From Gammaproteobacteria bacterium (lineage in GTDB: Bacteria; Pseudomonadota; Gammaproteobacteria; Pseudomonadales; Azotimanducaceae), in NCBI GenBank assembly GCA_018656865.1, contig JABHYO010000021.1, positions 1 through 32,486 of the forward strand: a stretch of 32,486 nt of DNA, in the 5' to 3' direction. The translations under genes and the position numbers were made by a program. Below are positions 17,329-25,517 of this stretch, piece after piece; the first letter of the stretch is position 1; each line of letters begins with the position of its first letter. The notes under the pieces are model-generated. The model did not search any database and was not told the DNA's origin. It saw only the letters and a program-made list of their open reading frames with translations.

Positions 17329-17565
17329 ATGAAGCACATCTTTACCGAAGGTCGTGAAATTTATCTCGATACGGAGCACAAAAAGCTGGGCGGTGTCTGC
17401 GCGGGTGTTGCCCACTACCTGGAAGTGCCAAGGTTCTGGGTCCGGGTTGCTGCAGTAATCAGCTTAGTGGTTCATCCGCCCGCCACCCTTTTGGCCTATG
17501 GGTTGGCCTACATGATTCTCGACGAGGAACCAGAGATCATCCGCCAATACTACGACATCGATTAA
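17329..17565 (+). CDS. PspC-domain protein
   Basis: This 78-residue protein consists almost entirely of a PspC domain: KKLGGVCAGVAHYLEVPRFWVRVAAVISLVVHPPATLLAYGLAYMILDEEP. Domains of this family sit in the inner membrane and take part in phage-shock or envelope-stress sensing. The segments at about 20-35 and 42-66 would enter or span the membrane. A GGGAG sequence lies upstream of the ATG. No pspA, pspB or pspF gene is in the window, so a role in the classical Psp response is not shown. It follows the 63-residue membrane ORF. Confidence 0.88.
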   Translation: MKHIFTEGREIYLDTEHKKLGGVCAGVAHYLEVPRFWVRVAAVISLVVHPPATLLAYGLAYMILDEEPEIIRQYYDID

Positions 17566-17673
17566 GTCTGTCGCCTGGGTGCTCGTGTCCCTCTCCCGGG
17601 CTGAGCATCCGGGCATTTCTCCCAGACGCATTTCAGCCTACCATGTAGCCTTGTATTCTTCGGGATAAACCTG

Positions 17674-18552
17674 ATGACCCGACTCGGCATCGACCTTGGC
17701 GGCACGAAAATCGAAGGCGTTCTGATTTCGCCCGATGGTAAAATCATCAGCAGGTTTCGGGTACCTACACCGACGGGCGACTATGCTGCAACGCTTGATG
17801 CGGTGGACCGGCTGATCCGTGAACTCACTGACGATCCGGATATGCCCATTGGCATAGGGACGCCGGGATCGATCTCTCGTATTTCACCGCTGATGCGCAA
17901 CGCCAACAGTACCTGCCTGAACGACAAACCGTTACTGGAGGATCTTGAAAACAAGCTGGCGCGGCCGGTACGAATTGCCAACGATGCTGACTGCTTTACG
18001 CTGTCAGAAGCATCCGATGGTGCTGCCGCAGGTTCGTCCGTTGTCTTTGGCGTGATCCTCGGTACCGGCGTGGGCGGAGGTATTTGCATCAATGGCAATC
18101 TGCTATCCGGCGTCAACGGTATCGCCGGAGAGTGGGGTCACATTCCCCTGCCCGATTCGCCCGGCCAGGATCGGTCATGCTTCTGCGGTCGAGTTAATTG
18201 TGTCGAAACCTGGCTGTCCGGACCAGGTCTCGCCCGCACCTATGAACTGATGTCAGGCAGCAAGAAGAGCGCCGAAGAAATTGCCGATCTCGCATCAAAG
18301 GGAAATATGACCGCAACAAACACTCTAGACGAATACTGCAGCAGGCTTGCCGGTGCACTCGCCATTGTCGTCAACATTGTTGACCCGGATACTATTGTGC
18401 TGGGTGGCGGACTTTCGAATATTGATCTCCTGTACGACCTGCTACCAGTGAGGCTGGCCCCGCATGTTTTCTCAGATCACGTCGAGACCCGAATCGTGAA
18501 GGCAAGGCACGGAGATTCATCGGGAGTCAGGGGTGCCGCCTGGTTATTTTAA
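17674..18552 (+). CDS. mak: ROK-family fructokinase (Mak type)
   Basis: This 292-residue ROK kinase phosphorylates a hexose, most likely fructose, with ATP. The phosphate motif is IDLGGTK (6-12), catalytic D104 lies in NDAD, and the ROK zinc site is complete: H156 in EWGHIPLP plus C169, C171 and C176 in CFCGRVNC. The PGSIS, NANST and C-terminal KARHGDSSGVRGAAWL segments match E. coli Mak closely from memory, which supports fructokinase over N-acetylglucosamine kinase. It begins 108 bases after the PspC gene, and its 3' end overlaps the convergent cation channel gene by nine bases. Confidence 0.9.
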   Translation: MTRLGIDLGGTKIEGVLISPDGKIISRFRVPTPTGDYAATLDAVDRLIRELTDDPDMPIGIGTPGSISRISPLMRNANSTCLNDKPLLEDLENKLARPVRIANDADCFTLSEASDGAAAGSSVVFGVILGTGVGGGICINGNLLSGVNGIAGEWGHIPLPDSPGQDRSCFCGRVNCVETWLSGPGLARTYELMSGSKKSAEEIADLASKGNMTATNTLDEYCSRLAGALAIVVNIVDPDTIVLGGGLSNIDLLYDLLPVRLAPHVFSDHVETRIVKARHGDSSGVRGAAWLF

Positions 18553-19332
18553 TGCTTTCTCCTCCACCAGCGCCCGCAGGGCTTTCACTTCGTCATAAAC
18601 ATCCTGCAGATGCAATATGTCGGGATCTTCGTCCCGCAATTTCTGATGTTCTTCCTCCAGTACATTGACGACAACGCCAATAACCATATTTAGGAAAGCA
18701 AAGGCTGTCAGAAAGATAAACGATAAGTAGAAGATCCACGAATATTCATATACTGCCATGGTCTCATACATGACATCGGTCCAATCCTCAAAAGTCATCA
18801 CACGGAATAAAGTCAGCATCGCAATACTGACATTGCCCCAGAGCACAGGATTAATGGATTCAAAAAACAGGCTACCGATGGCAGCATAAATGTAGAAGAT
18901 GATGAACAGCATCGCCATGACATAGCCCAGCCTTGGCAGCGCCTTGAGCAGCGAGTCCATCAACATGCGAAGCTCGGGGACGATGCTGATCATTCTGAGC
19001 ACTCTAAAAACCCTGACCAGCCTCGCGACCAGTGCCATATCGGAATTCTCAATCGGAATCAGACTGATGGTCACAATGATGGTGTCAAAAACATTCCAGC
19101 CGTTTTTGAGAAAACCTGTCTTGGGATGTGTCGCCATAAATCGAATGCTCAGTTCGATCACAAAAATAACCGTGACCGCCACATCGGCGACTTCAAGAAT
19201 GCTCAATACGACGGGTGAGATATTGTAAGTCTTGGCCCCCACCGTCAGGGCCGACACCATAATCACGGAAATAATAAAAAATTCGAAAACCTTGTTGGCC
19301 AGGATTTCGTCAAATCTCGACTGCCACGTCAT
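18544..19332 (-). CDS. One-domain voltage-gated cation channel (BacNav type)
   Basis: This 262-residue protein has six membrane segments, S1 to S6, and would work as a tetramer in the inner membrane. S4 carries Arg at every third position (R104, R107, R110, R113), the voltage sensor. The pore loop reads TLFRVMTFEDWTDVMY; filter residues T180-D186 contain E182, D183 and D186. NaChBac-type sodium channels have a TLESW-type filter, so this one is more acidic and resembles the engineered calcium-selective form TLDDWSD. The C-terminal EEEHQKLRDEDPDILHLQDVYDEVKALRALVEEK region fits the tetrameric coiled coil of the family. Ion selectivity is inference. The gene is convergent with mak. Confidence 0.92.
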   Translation of the reverse strand: MTWQSRFDEILANKVFEFFIISVIMVSALTVGAKTYNISPVVLSILEVADVAVTVIFVIELSIRFMATHPKTGFLKNGWNVFDTIIVTISLIPIENSDMALVARLVRVFRVLRMISIVPELRMLMDSLLKALPRLGYVMAMLFIIFYIYAAIGSLFFESINPVLWGNVSIAMLTLFRVMTFEDWTDVMYETMAVYEYSWIFYLSFIFLTAFAFLNMVIGVVVNVLEEEHQKLRDEDPDILHLQDVYDEVKALRALVEEKALK

Positions 19333-19400
19333 CGTCTGCCTTGCTCCTTGAAAAAGGCAGGATTATACGTGTTCGCACCTGATCAGAAAGGGCAGAATCC

Positions 19401-19529
19401 AGCTAGTTTCCGTCCAGAAAAGGCAGCATTCATGGGTATTAGGCGCGACTGCCCATTACTGTTAGTTTATAAATCAACTGGTTATCAGGAAACTAGCACC
19501 GCGGCATCGATTTCTCGGACACGAACCAG
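19401..19529. repeat. 129-bp inverted repeat, left copy
   Basis: This block matches the reverse complement of 20797-20925 without gaps at 112 of 129 positions by hand count. It ends next to the stop codon (19530-19532) of the LLM oxidoreductase gene. Within it, GCTAGTTTCC (19402-19411) and GGAAACTAGC (19488-19497) are exact inverted repeats 96 bases apart end to end, and a conserved near-palindrome GTTAGTTTATAAATCAAC lies between them. It fills most of the spacer between the LLM gene and the channel gene. Confidence 0.9.
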
Positions 19530-20609
19530 CTAGTTTGCTTCCGCTGCCCGCACTGTCGGCATTACTTCGTTGGTGAACAACGCTAAGGCCTTGTCAGCAA
19601 GGTCCGGTGTTGTCAGGGGTGATGGGCTGGCAACAACAAAGCGTTCAATGCCAAGATCGACTAGCGCATTGAGCCTTTCAATACACTCATCCGCTGGCCC
19701 GATGATGGCGAAGCGATCGTAGAAATCCGCCGGGACTTCCTTGCTCTGCGGCGAGCCTTCCTGAAAGTGTGCTCGCAACTGGTAGGCGTCATGTACACTT
19801 TCATAGACTTTACGTTCGCCTTCCGAGACAGGCGCCACTGACTTACCATGCATGGCCGTAAATCGAGCCATTGATGCCGTCACGCCACTGAGCATGCGTC
19901 TGCCTGCTTCGATGTCATCAGTCACAGCGACCGGTACCCAGGCACCGAGGCTGACGGGCCGATCAACATTTCCTGCTTCACGCTCTTGTCTAACGACGTC
20001 CAGTGCCCAACCTACCCTTTCGGGATCAGCGCCGACTGCTGTTGTTATCCGGTCGGCGTAGCGAGCTGCAATAGCCAGCACTTTAGGGCCCGTCCCAACC
20101 ATGTCCAGAGGTACTGGATCGATGCCTTCCATGAACAAGCTGAATCTTGCCTCCTCTGCAGACTGGGCAAGTCCGAGCCGTTCAACGGAAGGAAAGTGGT
20201 TACCGCCGTCCAGATCCAGATCAAATGGCTGCGCCTCTTCCTGAAGGTAATTTCTGACCCTTTGCACATAGGCTTCAAAAAACTTGAGCGGCGCCGGTGA
20301 CATGCCTAGATAGGCCAATGCGGAATCACCCCGACCGAGACCGAATACAGCTCTCCCCTCTGACACCGCCTGAACGGTTTTGATCGATCCCGCAGCTGAT
20401 GCCGGCGTGTGCGATGCCGGTGTTGCAACCCAATTACCCAGTTTTATCGTACTCGTTGCCAAAGCAGCCGCTGTCATGCAGCAATAGGGATCGGGAGCCT
20501 GTAGTGGTGCATAAGGTATGCCTAAACCGTCCCAGCCCTGGGCTTCAGCCTTCTTCGCGGCTTCTGCGACATCCCCAGGCAGGCCTACTGCTGTAGTCCA
20601 AAATTCCAT
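19530..20609 (-). CDS. LLM-class (luciferase-like) flavin-dependent oxidoreductase
   Basis: This 359-residue protein belongs to the bacterial luciferase-like family, TIM-barrel enzymes that use FMN or F420. It has the typical N-terminal strand EFWTTAVGLPG, AEAQGWDGLGIPY, the GLGRGDSALAYLG loop that binds the cofactor phosphate in relatives, and a C-terminal GIERFVV element. I place the start at 20609, where AGGAGG stands four bases before the ATG; an in-frame ATG at 20639 would add ten residues. It is bracketed by the 129-bp inverted repeats, which suggests transfer as a unit or shared control. It is divergent from the SnoaL-like gene. The substrate is unknown. Confidence 0.9.
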   Translation of the reverse strand: MEFWTTAVGLPGDVAEAAKKAEAQGWDGLGIPYAPLQAPDPYCCMTAAALATSTIKLGNWVATPASHTPASAAGSIKTVQAVSEGRAVFGLGRGDSALAYLGMSPAPLKFFEAYVQRVRNYLQEEAQPFDLDLDGGNHFPSVERLGLAQSAEEARFSLFMEGIDPVPLDMVGTGPKVLAIAARYADRITTAVGADPERVGWALDVVRQEREAGNVDRPVSLGAWVPVAVTDDIEAGRRMLSGVTASMARFTAMHGKSVAPVSEGERKVYESVHDAYQLRAHFQEGSPQSKEVPADFYDRFAIIGPADECIERLNALVDLGIERFVVASPSPLTTPDLADKALALFTNEVMPTVRAAEAN

Positions 20610-20655
20610 AACGCCTCCTACTCCGATACATTGTGACAAGAGTCAGCCATCCGCC

Positions 20656-20669
20656 CTTGCTTAAGCAAG
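20656..20669. promoter_or_regulatory. 14-bp perfect palindrome upstream of the LLM gene
   Basis: CTTGCTTAAGCAAG is a perfect palindrome 47 bases upstream of the LLM start codon. Its size and position would suit an operator for a dimeric repressor, but no regulator gene is adjacent. Confidence 0.35.
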
Positions 20670-20796
20670 CTTTTCCGGAATCGGATAGATCCTGAAAAAG
20701 GCGTACGGCATATCTGCCAGGCAGTGTGGCGCGTGGCCTACTGCTGGTATCTTCTAACCAAAACCCATGCCAACAGTAATCAAAGCGAGAAGCTTA

Positions 20797-20925
20797 CTGG
20801 TTCGTGTCCAAGAAATTGATACCGTAGTGCTAGTTTCCTGATAACCTGTTGATTTCTAAACTAACAATATTGGGCTGTCGCGCCTAATACCCATGAAAAC
20901 TGCCGATTTCGGACGGAATCTAGCT
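20797..20925. repeat. 129-bp inverted repeat, right copy
   Basis: This is the reverse-complement partner of 19401-19529, about 87 per cent identical. The inner dyad is kept but with one mismatch: GCTAGTTTCC at 20829-20838 and GGAATCTAGC at 20915-20924. It ends 23 bases before the start codon of the SnoaL-like gene, so it overlaps that gene's likely promoter or leader. Confidence 0.9.
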
Positions 20926-20948
20926 AGTCTGGAAAGAGGAATCTTGAT

Positions 20949-21410
20949 ATGACAGTTGCGGACAATCGCGCCCTGATAGAACGTTGGTACCGGGCACTCG
21001 CGGAAAATGACTTTGACACCATCTATGACATGCACGATGACGATGTCATCTACAACATGCTGGGCAACACCCCGGTGTCCGGTCGAATCTACGGGAAAGA
21101 AGCCTGCTGCAACGGCATGATCGGTCAGAAACTACTCGAAAAAATGGTGCCCGGACAGATCCAATTCGCAAAGGAGTGGAAAATTGTCGCTGCCGAGTGT
21201 GATCGAGTGGTCGGCCTGATGATAGGCGGCGGTCCAACAAAAAATGGTGAGAACTACGATCAAACCTATTGCGAGATCTTTACCATTCGTGAGGGAAAGA
21301 TCGTGGAATTGCATGCCTTTCTGGATACCGTACTTGTTGAACAATGCCTGTTCAACAACCCGCTGGCCGAGCGCGAAACACCCTGCCCGGATCCCTTTCA
21401 GATAAACTAG
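20949..21410 (+). CDS. SnoaL-like / NTF2-like protein
   Basis: This 153-residue protein has the NTF2-like cone fold signature of the SnoaL and ketosteroid-isomerase-like group: NRALIERWYRALAENDFDTIYDMHDDDVIYNMLG near the N-terminus, and GENYDQTYCEIFTIREGKIVELHAFLDTVLV near the C-terminus. Members include small isomerases, cyclases, hydrolases and non-enzymatic binders, so the reaction is not predictable. A good AGAGGAA ribosome-binding site precedes the ATG. It comes right after the right-hand 129-bp repeat and 48 bases before the nitroreductase gene, with which it is probably co-transcribed. Confidence 0.85.
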   Translation: MTVADNRALIERWYRALAENDFDTIYDMHDDDVIYNMLGNTPVSGRIYGKEACCNGMIGQKLLEKMVPGQIQFAKEWKIVAAECDRVVGLMIGGGPTKNGENYDQTYCEIFTIREGKIVELHAFLDTVLVEQCLFNNPLAERETPCPDPFQIN

Positions 21411-21458
21411 CAGCCTGTGCACATTTCTCGGATGAGAATCAATTAACGGAGCCTTGCC

Positions 21459-22103
21459 ATGCCCGATATAACCGTCCACGAGGCAATTTTTACGACGCGC
21501 GCAATGCGCCACCTTAAATCGGATCCAGTGCCAAAAGCCGATCTGGAATATCTGATCGAGGCCGCTACGATGGCGCCCAGTGCCGGTAATCTACAAATGT
21601 GGGCATTCGTCGTAGTAACCGATGCCGGGCAGCGTCAGCGTATTGCAGACCTCCATCGGGAAATCGGAAATAAATACATTCGAGACACGATTCTCGCAGA
21701 TCCCGAAACAGACGATGATAGACGGCGGGTTTACACCCGTGCCATGCACAATGTTGAAAACCTGAACGAGGCACCGGTCATTATCGTCGCCTGTTTGACC
21801 ATGCCATGCCCTGACGTTGCGGGTATCGCCTCCGGTTTCTTTGGTTCAATTTTCCCCGCAGCCCAGAATCTCTTGCTGGCAGCCAGGTCAAGAGGTCTCG
21901 GCGGAGTACTGATCACACTCGGTTCCGATTACGCCCCTTTTCTCCCGGAACAAAATCCCGGGATCGGAGAGATTCTGAATCTCCCAACTGACGTCAAAGC
22001 CGTGGCTCTGATACCGGTAGGCTATCCAAAGGGAGTCTGGGATCGCCCGTGGCGTGAGCCCTGGCAGGATTGTGTGCACTGGGATCAGTGGTCAGATTCG
22101 TAG
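21459..22103 (+). CDS. Nitroreductase-family flavoprotein
   Basis: This 214-residue FMN enzyme of the nitroreductase family has the N-terminal TTRAMRHLKSDPVP motif with FMN-contacting Arg residues, and then IEAATMAPSAGNLQMWAFVVV, the second FMN-binding segment. Near the C-terminus RGLGGVLITL and ALIPVGYPKG complete the family pattern. It would reduce nitro groups, quinones or enones with NAD(P)H, or act in a catabolic step; the substrate is unknown. A GGAG ribosome-binding site lies upstream. It ends eight bases before the convergent serine hydrolase gene. Confidence 0.88.
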   Translation: MPDITVHEAIFTTRAMRHLKSDPVPKADLEYLIEAATMAPSAGNLQMWAFVVVTDAGQRQRIADLHREIGNKYIRDTILADPETDDDRRRVYTRAMHNVENLNEAPVIIVACLTMPCPDVAGIASGFFGSIFPAAQNLLLAARSRGLGGVLITLGSDYAPFLPEQNPGIGEILNLPTDVKAVALIPVGYPKGVWDRPWREPWQDCVHWDQWSDS

Positions 22104-22111
22104 GTGTTCGG

Positions 22112-23275
22112 TCAGCTAACGAGGGAGGCATGAACCAGATCCGAGACCCGCTGGCAGCGCAATATATGATCAGAGTCCTCGATGACACCGGTGGACAGGA
22201 ACACAAATGTCAGGTCCTTGTCAGGATCGACCCAGAACATCGTGGAACCGGAACCCATGCCGCCAAAGCTTTCCGGGCTCGCCATGGAGCCGAACCAGTG
22301 AGGAAAGATGCCCTCGCCGCGGAGGAAAAAACCAAGCCCAAGATTGGCGGGGAAAGTATCCCAACCCTTAGTCGCCTTGGTATAAGACCAGATGTTGTTG
22401 ACCTTTTCACCGGTCTGGTTGGTCATGATCAGATTGATCATGGCAGGAGACAGTATTCGTACGCCATTCCACTCACCACCGTTGAGCAGCATATTGGCAA
22501 AGATGTTCATATCACCAGCAGAGGTGACATAACCTCCTGCCGGTATTTCTGCAGTCTCCGTGACTAACATGTCCAGACCGATGATACCTGCCGGGTCGAA
22601 CAGCCCCTCCGATGCATAGCGGGCGACGACCGGGCAAACCCTCGACGCCAGATCGGCGCGCCTGCCTAGCGACGTCTCCTGCATACCCAGAGGTTCGAAA
22701 AGATCCCGCTGCATAATTTCACGGAAGGACACATTCTGTCCCTCCACACGACGCACCATTTCGGCGATTATTGCGTGAGCGCAAAGTGCTGAGTAGTGCA
22801 CGCTGGTTCCGGGCACGGTTTCCACCGGGCTATCGCAAATACCAGCCACCACCGCTTCCAGATTACCCATTTTTTCCGGCGACACGGGCGGCGGTCCGAG
22901 CTGGAGTCCGGCCGTGTGCGTCAACAACTGATACAGGGTGATATGCTCCTTGCCTCGACACCCGAATTCGGGAATCACTTCCGCCACCTTCATTGTCAGG
23001 CTTAGATCACCGCGCTCCACTCTGTTCAGCGCCACGACCCCGGTCAACTGCTTGGCCATGGACAGGGAGATGAATAGCCGATCAGCTTCCATGGCTGTCC
23101 CCGACGCACGATCTGCATATCCAAAGGCTTCCAGCATCGCGGTAACACCACCACGGGAGACACACAACACGGCACCGTCGTACATCTCTTGTTCAATGTC
23201 TCTGGACACGACTTCTCCGATTCGATCAAGGCGCGCCCTATCGAACCCTAGTTCTTCGGCTGATAAATCAGTCAT
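22112..23275 (-). CDS. Beta-lactamase-family serine hydrolase
   Basis: This 387-residue protein belongs to the class C beta-lactamase/esterase family. The nucleophile motif is S72-M-A-K75 in FISLSMAKQLTG, followed by LLTHTAGL and a Tyr motif in HYSALCAHAII. No signal peptide is evident at the N-terminus (MTDLSAEELGFDRARLDRIG), so a cytoplasmic esterase or lactonase such as those in aromatic and terpenoid catabolism is more likely than a periplasmic antibiotic-resistance enzyme. AAGGAG stands seven bases before the ATG. The substrate is unknown. Confidence 0.9.
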   Translation of the reverse strand: MTDLSAEELGFDRARLDRIGEVVSRDIEQEMYDGAVLCVSRGGVTAMLEAFGYADRASGTAMEADRLFISLSMAKQLTGVVALNRVERGDLSLTMKVAEVIPEFGCRGKEHITLYQLLTHTAGLQLGPPPVSPEKMGNLEAVVAGICDSPVETVPGTSVHYSALCAHAIIAEMVRRVEGQNVSFREIMQRDLFEPLGMQETSLGRRADLASRVCPVVARYASEGLFDPAGIIGLDMLVTETAEIPAGGYVTSAGDMNIFANMLLNGGEWNGVRILSPAMINLIMTNQTGEKVNNIWSYTKATKGWDTFPANLGLGFFLRGEGIFPHWFGSMASPESFGGMGSGSTMFWVDPDKDLTFVFLSTGVIEDSDHILRCQRVSDLVHASLVS

Positions 23276-23322
23276 GGTGTTACTCCTTAGGCTGGTGAGA
23301 GGTGCCCCAAGTGGGGTTTCAG

Positions 23323-24078
23323 TCAGGACGGCTGCAACAATCCCCCATTCGAATCCCGATCTGCACCCGCCATCAGAAAACGCAAAATCCAGGCCGAGAC
23401 TTCCCCGTGGGACAGTGGACCCTCCAGCGATGACATTCCTTGTTTATAAATCTCGGTGCCAATAATATCTTTGCGCCAGTTCATCAGGTCTGCGGCATAG
23501 GCGCGACTGAACTCCGGATGTCCCTGCATCGCAAGAATATGATCACCGATTGAAAACATACTATTCGGACAGAAGTCACTGCCAGCTAACAATCGTGCCT
23601 CATCAGGTAATTTTGTCACCTGATCCTTGTGCGAAACGATGAGTGAAAAGCGATCGAGTTCAGGCTTCATAAACCATGCCTGCGCGCAGACATCGCTGTT
23701 GTGAACCCCGACTCCCCAACCAATCTTTGCTGCCGTTGTCCTGCCGCCCAAAGCCTCAGCGATTAACTGGTGGCCAAAACAGATACCGACCAGCCTGACC
23801 TGTTCCTTGTGCAGCACCCTGACAAAATCAATCAGTGCAGCAATCCAGGGATCACCGTCGTAGACACTCTTTTTACTACCGGTGATGATATATCCGTCGC
23901 AGTCGCCAACAGCACCGGGATACTGGCCCTGCTCGACATTGTAGGTCAGATAGTTGACTGATATTCCAAGGCTTGCCGCCGCATCGGTCAGGATAGTTTC
24001 GATCATGCCGGGGTAGTTGCCGTGCGCTCCCTGAAACTGTTCGAGTACGGAATCCGCCTGGAGAATACCAATCTGCAT
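23323..24078 (-). CDS. Class I glutamine amidotransferase-like protein
   Basis: This 251-residue protein has the class I glutaminase triad: C100 in GICFGHQ, H187 and E189 in QGHPEFS. It resembles stand-alone GMP-synthase-type amidotransferases. I use the ATG at 24078, which overlaps the stop of the glutamine-synthetase-family gene as TGATG; the longer start at 24111 lies inside that gene. Such coupling suggests that the two act together, for example by adding and then removing a gamma-glutamyl group as PuuA and PuuD do in polyamine use. Its PuuD equivalence is only inferred from position. Confidence 0.88.
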   Translation of the reverse strand: MQIGILQADSVLEQFQGAHGNYPGMIETILTDAAASLGISVNYLTYNVEQGQYPGAVGDCDGYIITGSKKSVYDGDPWIAALIDFVRVLHKEQVRLVGICFGHQLIAEALGGRTTAAKIGWGVGVHNSDVCAQAWFMKPELDRFSLIVSHKDQVTKLPDEARLLAGSDFCPNSMFSIGDHILAMQGHPEFSRAYAADLMNWRKDIIGTEIYKQGMSSLEGPLSHGEVSAWILRFLMAGADRDSNGGLLQPS

Positions 24079-25448
24079 CAGATGATTTCGAAGTACCGTT
24101 TCAGTTGCCAATCGTTTACCGAACGCTCGTATTCACGCACTTCCCAGTCTCTGGAGGCGGAAAAATGATCGACGAAGGTATCACCAAAATATTCTCTGGC
24201 AACAGCCGATTCTGTAAAGACCCTGGTCGCGTCCCGGAGGTTGCCGCAAAGCTGGAATGCTTCCGGCTGATCATCCTGCAGCTCGTATGCATTGCCTGTT
24301 ACCTGCTCCCCCGGCTCCATCTTTTTTCTGATGCCATCCAGGCCAGCGGCGACGTTGGCCGCCGCAACGAGGTAGGGGTTGGCATCCGCTGATCCCACCC
24401 TGAATTCGACCCGCTGGGAAGTTGACGAACCGGAAATCACACGTAGTGCAGCAGTTCGGTTTTCCAGCCCCCAGGTCGCTGCGGTTGGCGCCCAGGCTCC
24501 CTTCACCAACCGGGTATAACTGTTAACGGTAGGTGATGTCATTGCCAGAAAAGATTTCATATGTGCCTGAAGACCACCGACGTAGTAACGCATGGTATCG
24601 CTCATTCGATAGGGTGAGTTCTCGTCGAAGAAAAGATTGTGGTCGGTGTTGAGGGCATTCAGAGACTGATGAAGATGCCCACTCTGCCCGGGATAGTCCA
24701 TGGACCATTTGGCCATGAATGTCGCCATCATTTCACGTCGTTGAAAAAAGGCCTTGGAAAAGGTCTTAAAAAGCACAGCCTTGTCTGCCGCAGCGAGTGC
24801 ATCGTCAACGGTAATCGCTGCTTCCCAGACACCCGGGCCGGTTTCACAGTGCAGCCCTTCCAGCGGAAAATCGTGAACTGCACAGTACTCCATAAACTCA
24901 TTGAAGAGATCGGAGAGCGTCATTGTTCTCAGAACAGAGTAACCGAAATTACCCGGTGAGAGCGGTATCAGATTCTGGTAGTTCTTGTCGCGAGCACTCT
25001 GAGCTGTTTCCCTGAAAATAAAAAACTCATATTCGAAGGCGAGCCTGGGCTGATAGCCGACATCTTCGGCCATGGCCAGTACCTGCTTCAGTCGGGTACG
25101 GGGACATATCGGATGTGCAGCACCTTTTTCACCCACGAACTCCAGCAGGAAAAACGGTATGTTGTCCTCATCAACCAGGCGACGCTCAGTGGTCAGGTCG
25201 ATCCTGGAGATTGCATCGGGAAAGGCCGTATGCCAACCCGTGAAAGTGGTATTGTCATACAGCTGATCGTCGACATCCCAGCCCAGCACACAGTCACAAA
25301 ATCCCGACGTACCTGCGGCAATACCCCGAAACTTATCGAGAGAAATGTACTTACCGCGAAGAACCCCGTCGATATCGGTAAACCCAAGTTTTACCCGGGC
25401 TACGCCTTCCCGCTCGTACTGCTGGACTAACTCGTCCGCTTCCACCAT
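24078..25448 (-). CDS. Glutamine synthetase family ligase (PuuA/GlnA-like)
   Basis: This 456-residue protein is of the glutamine synthetase fold that ligates glutamate to an amine. Metal and substrate motifs are present: FEYEFFIF with E139 and E141, CETGPGVWE, the GHLHQSL ATP-site motif and ENRTAALRV. The N-terminal beta-grasp part VKLGFTDIDGVLRGKY is typical of the PuuA-like branch, and the adenylylation-site Tyr region of GlnA is not recognisable. Together with the coupled amidotransferase and the nearby symporter, I infer gamma-glutamylation of an amine or polyamine. True ammonia assimilation is less likely. Only a weak AGAG ribosome-binding sequence is seen. Confidence 0.9.
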   Translation of the reverse strand: MVEADELVQQYEREGVARVKLGFTDIDGVLRGKYISLDKFRGIAAGTSGFCDCVLGWDVDDQLYDNTTFTGWHTAFPDAISRIDLTTERRLVDEDNIPFFLLEFVGEKGAAHPICPRTRLKQVLAMAEDVGYQPRLAFEYEFFIFRETAQSARDKNYQNLIPLSPGNFGYSVLRTMTLSDLFNEFMEYCAVHDFPLEGLHCETGPGVWEAAITVDDALAAADKAVLFKTFSKAFFQRREMMATFMAKWSMDYPGQSGHLHQSLNALNTDHNLFFDENSPYRMSDTMRYYVGGLQAHMKSFLAMTSPTVNSYTRLVKGAWAPTAATWGLENRTAALRVISGSSTSQRVEFRVGSADANPYLVAAANVAAGLDGIRKKMEPGEQVTGNAYELQDDQPEAFQLCGNLRDATRVFTESAVAREYFGDTFVDHFSASRDWEVREYERSVNDWQLKRYFEII

Positions 25449-25517
25449 TTGATTCTCTTTGCCGTCTACCAGACAGCTTCTCCCACAAACTCCAATCAGG
25501 TCCCAATCATGCTTCTA

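Larger units (their letters stand above)
20610..20948. other. Gene-free divergent spacer of 339 bases
   Basis: This stretch separates the LLM gene (-) from the SnoaL-like gene (+). It holds the LLM ribosome-binding site, a 14-bp perfect palindrome (20656-20669), a 127-base part with nothing I can assign, the right 129-bp repeat (20797-20925) and the ribosome-binding site AGAGGAA of the SnoaL-like gene. I see no ORF that I would call a gene. Confidence 0.7.

Noticed and set aside
17576-17616. Rho-independent terminator after the PspC gene
   Set aside because: GGGTGCTC and GAGCATCC can pair with one mismatch, but the loop is long and no T-run follows.
19401-19529. Integron attC site
   Set aside because: The length and dyad were suggestive, but the RYYYAAC and GTTRRRY core sites are not in the required places and no integrase is present.
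22112-23275. Antibiotic-resistance beta-lactamase
   Set aside because: No signal peptide is visible and the catabolic context favours an esterase-type family member.
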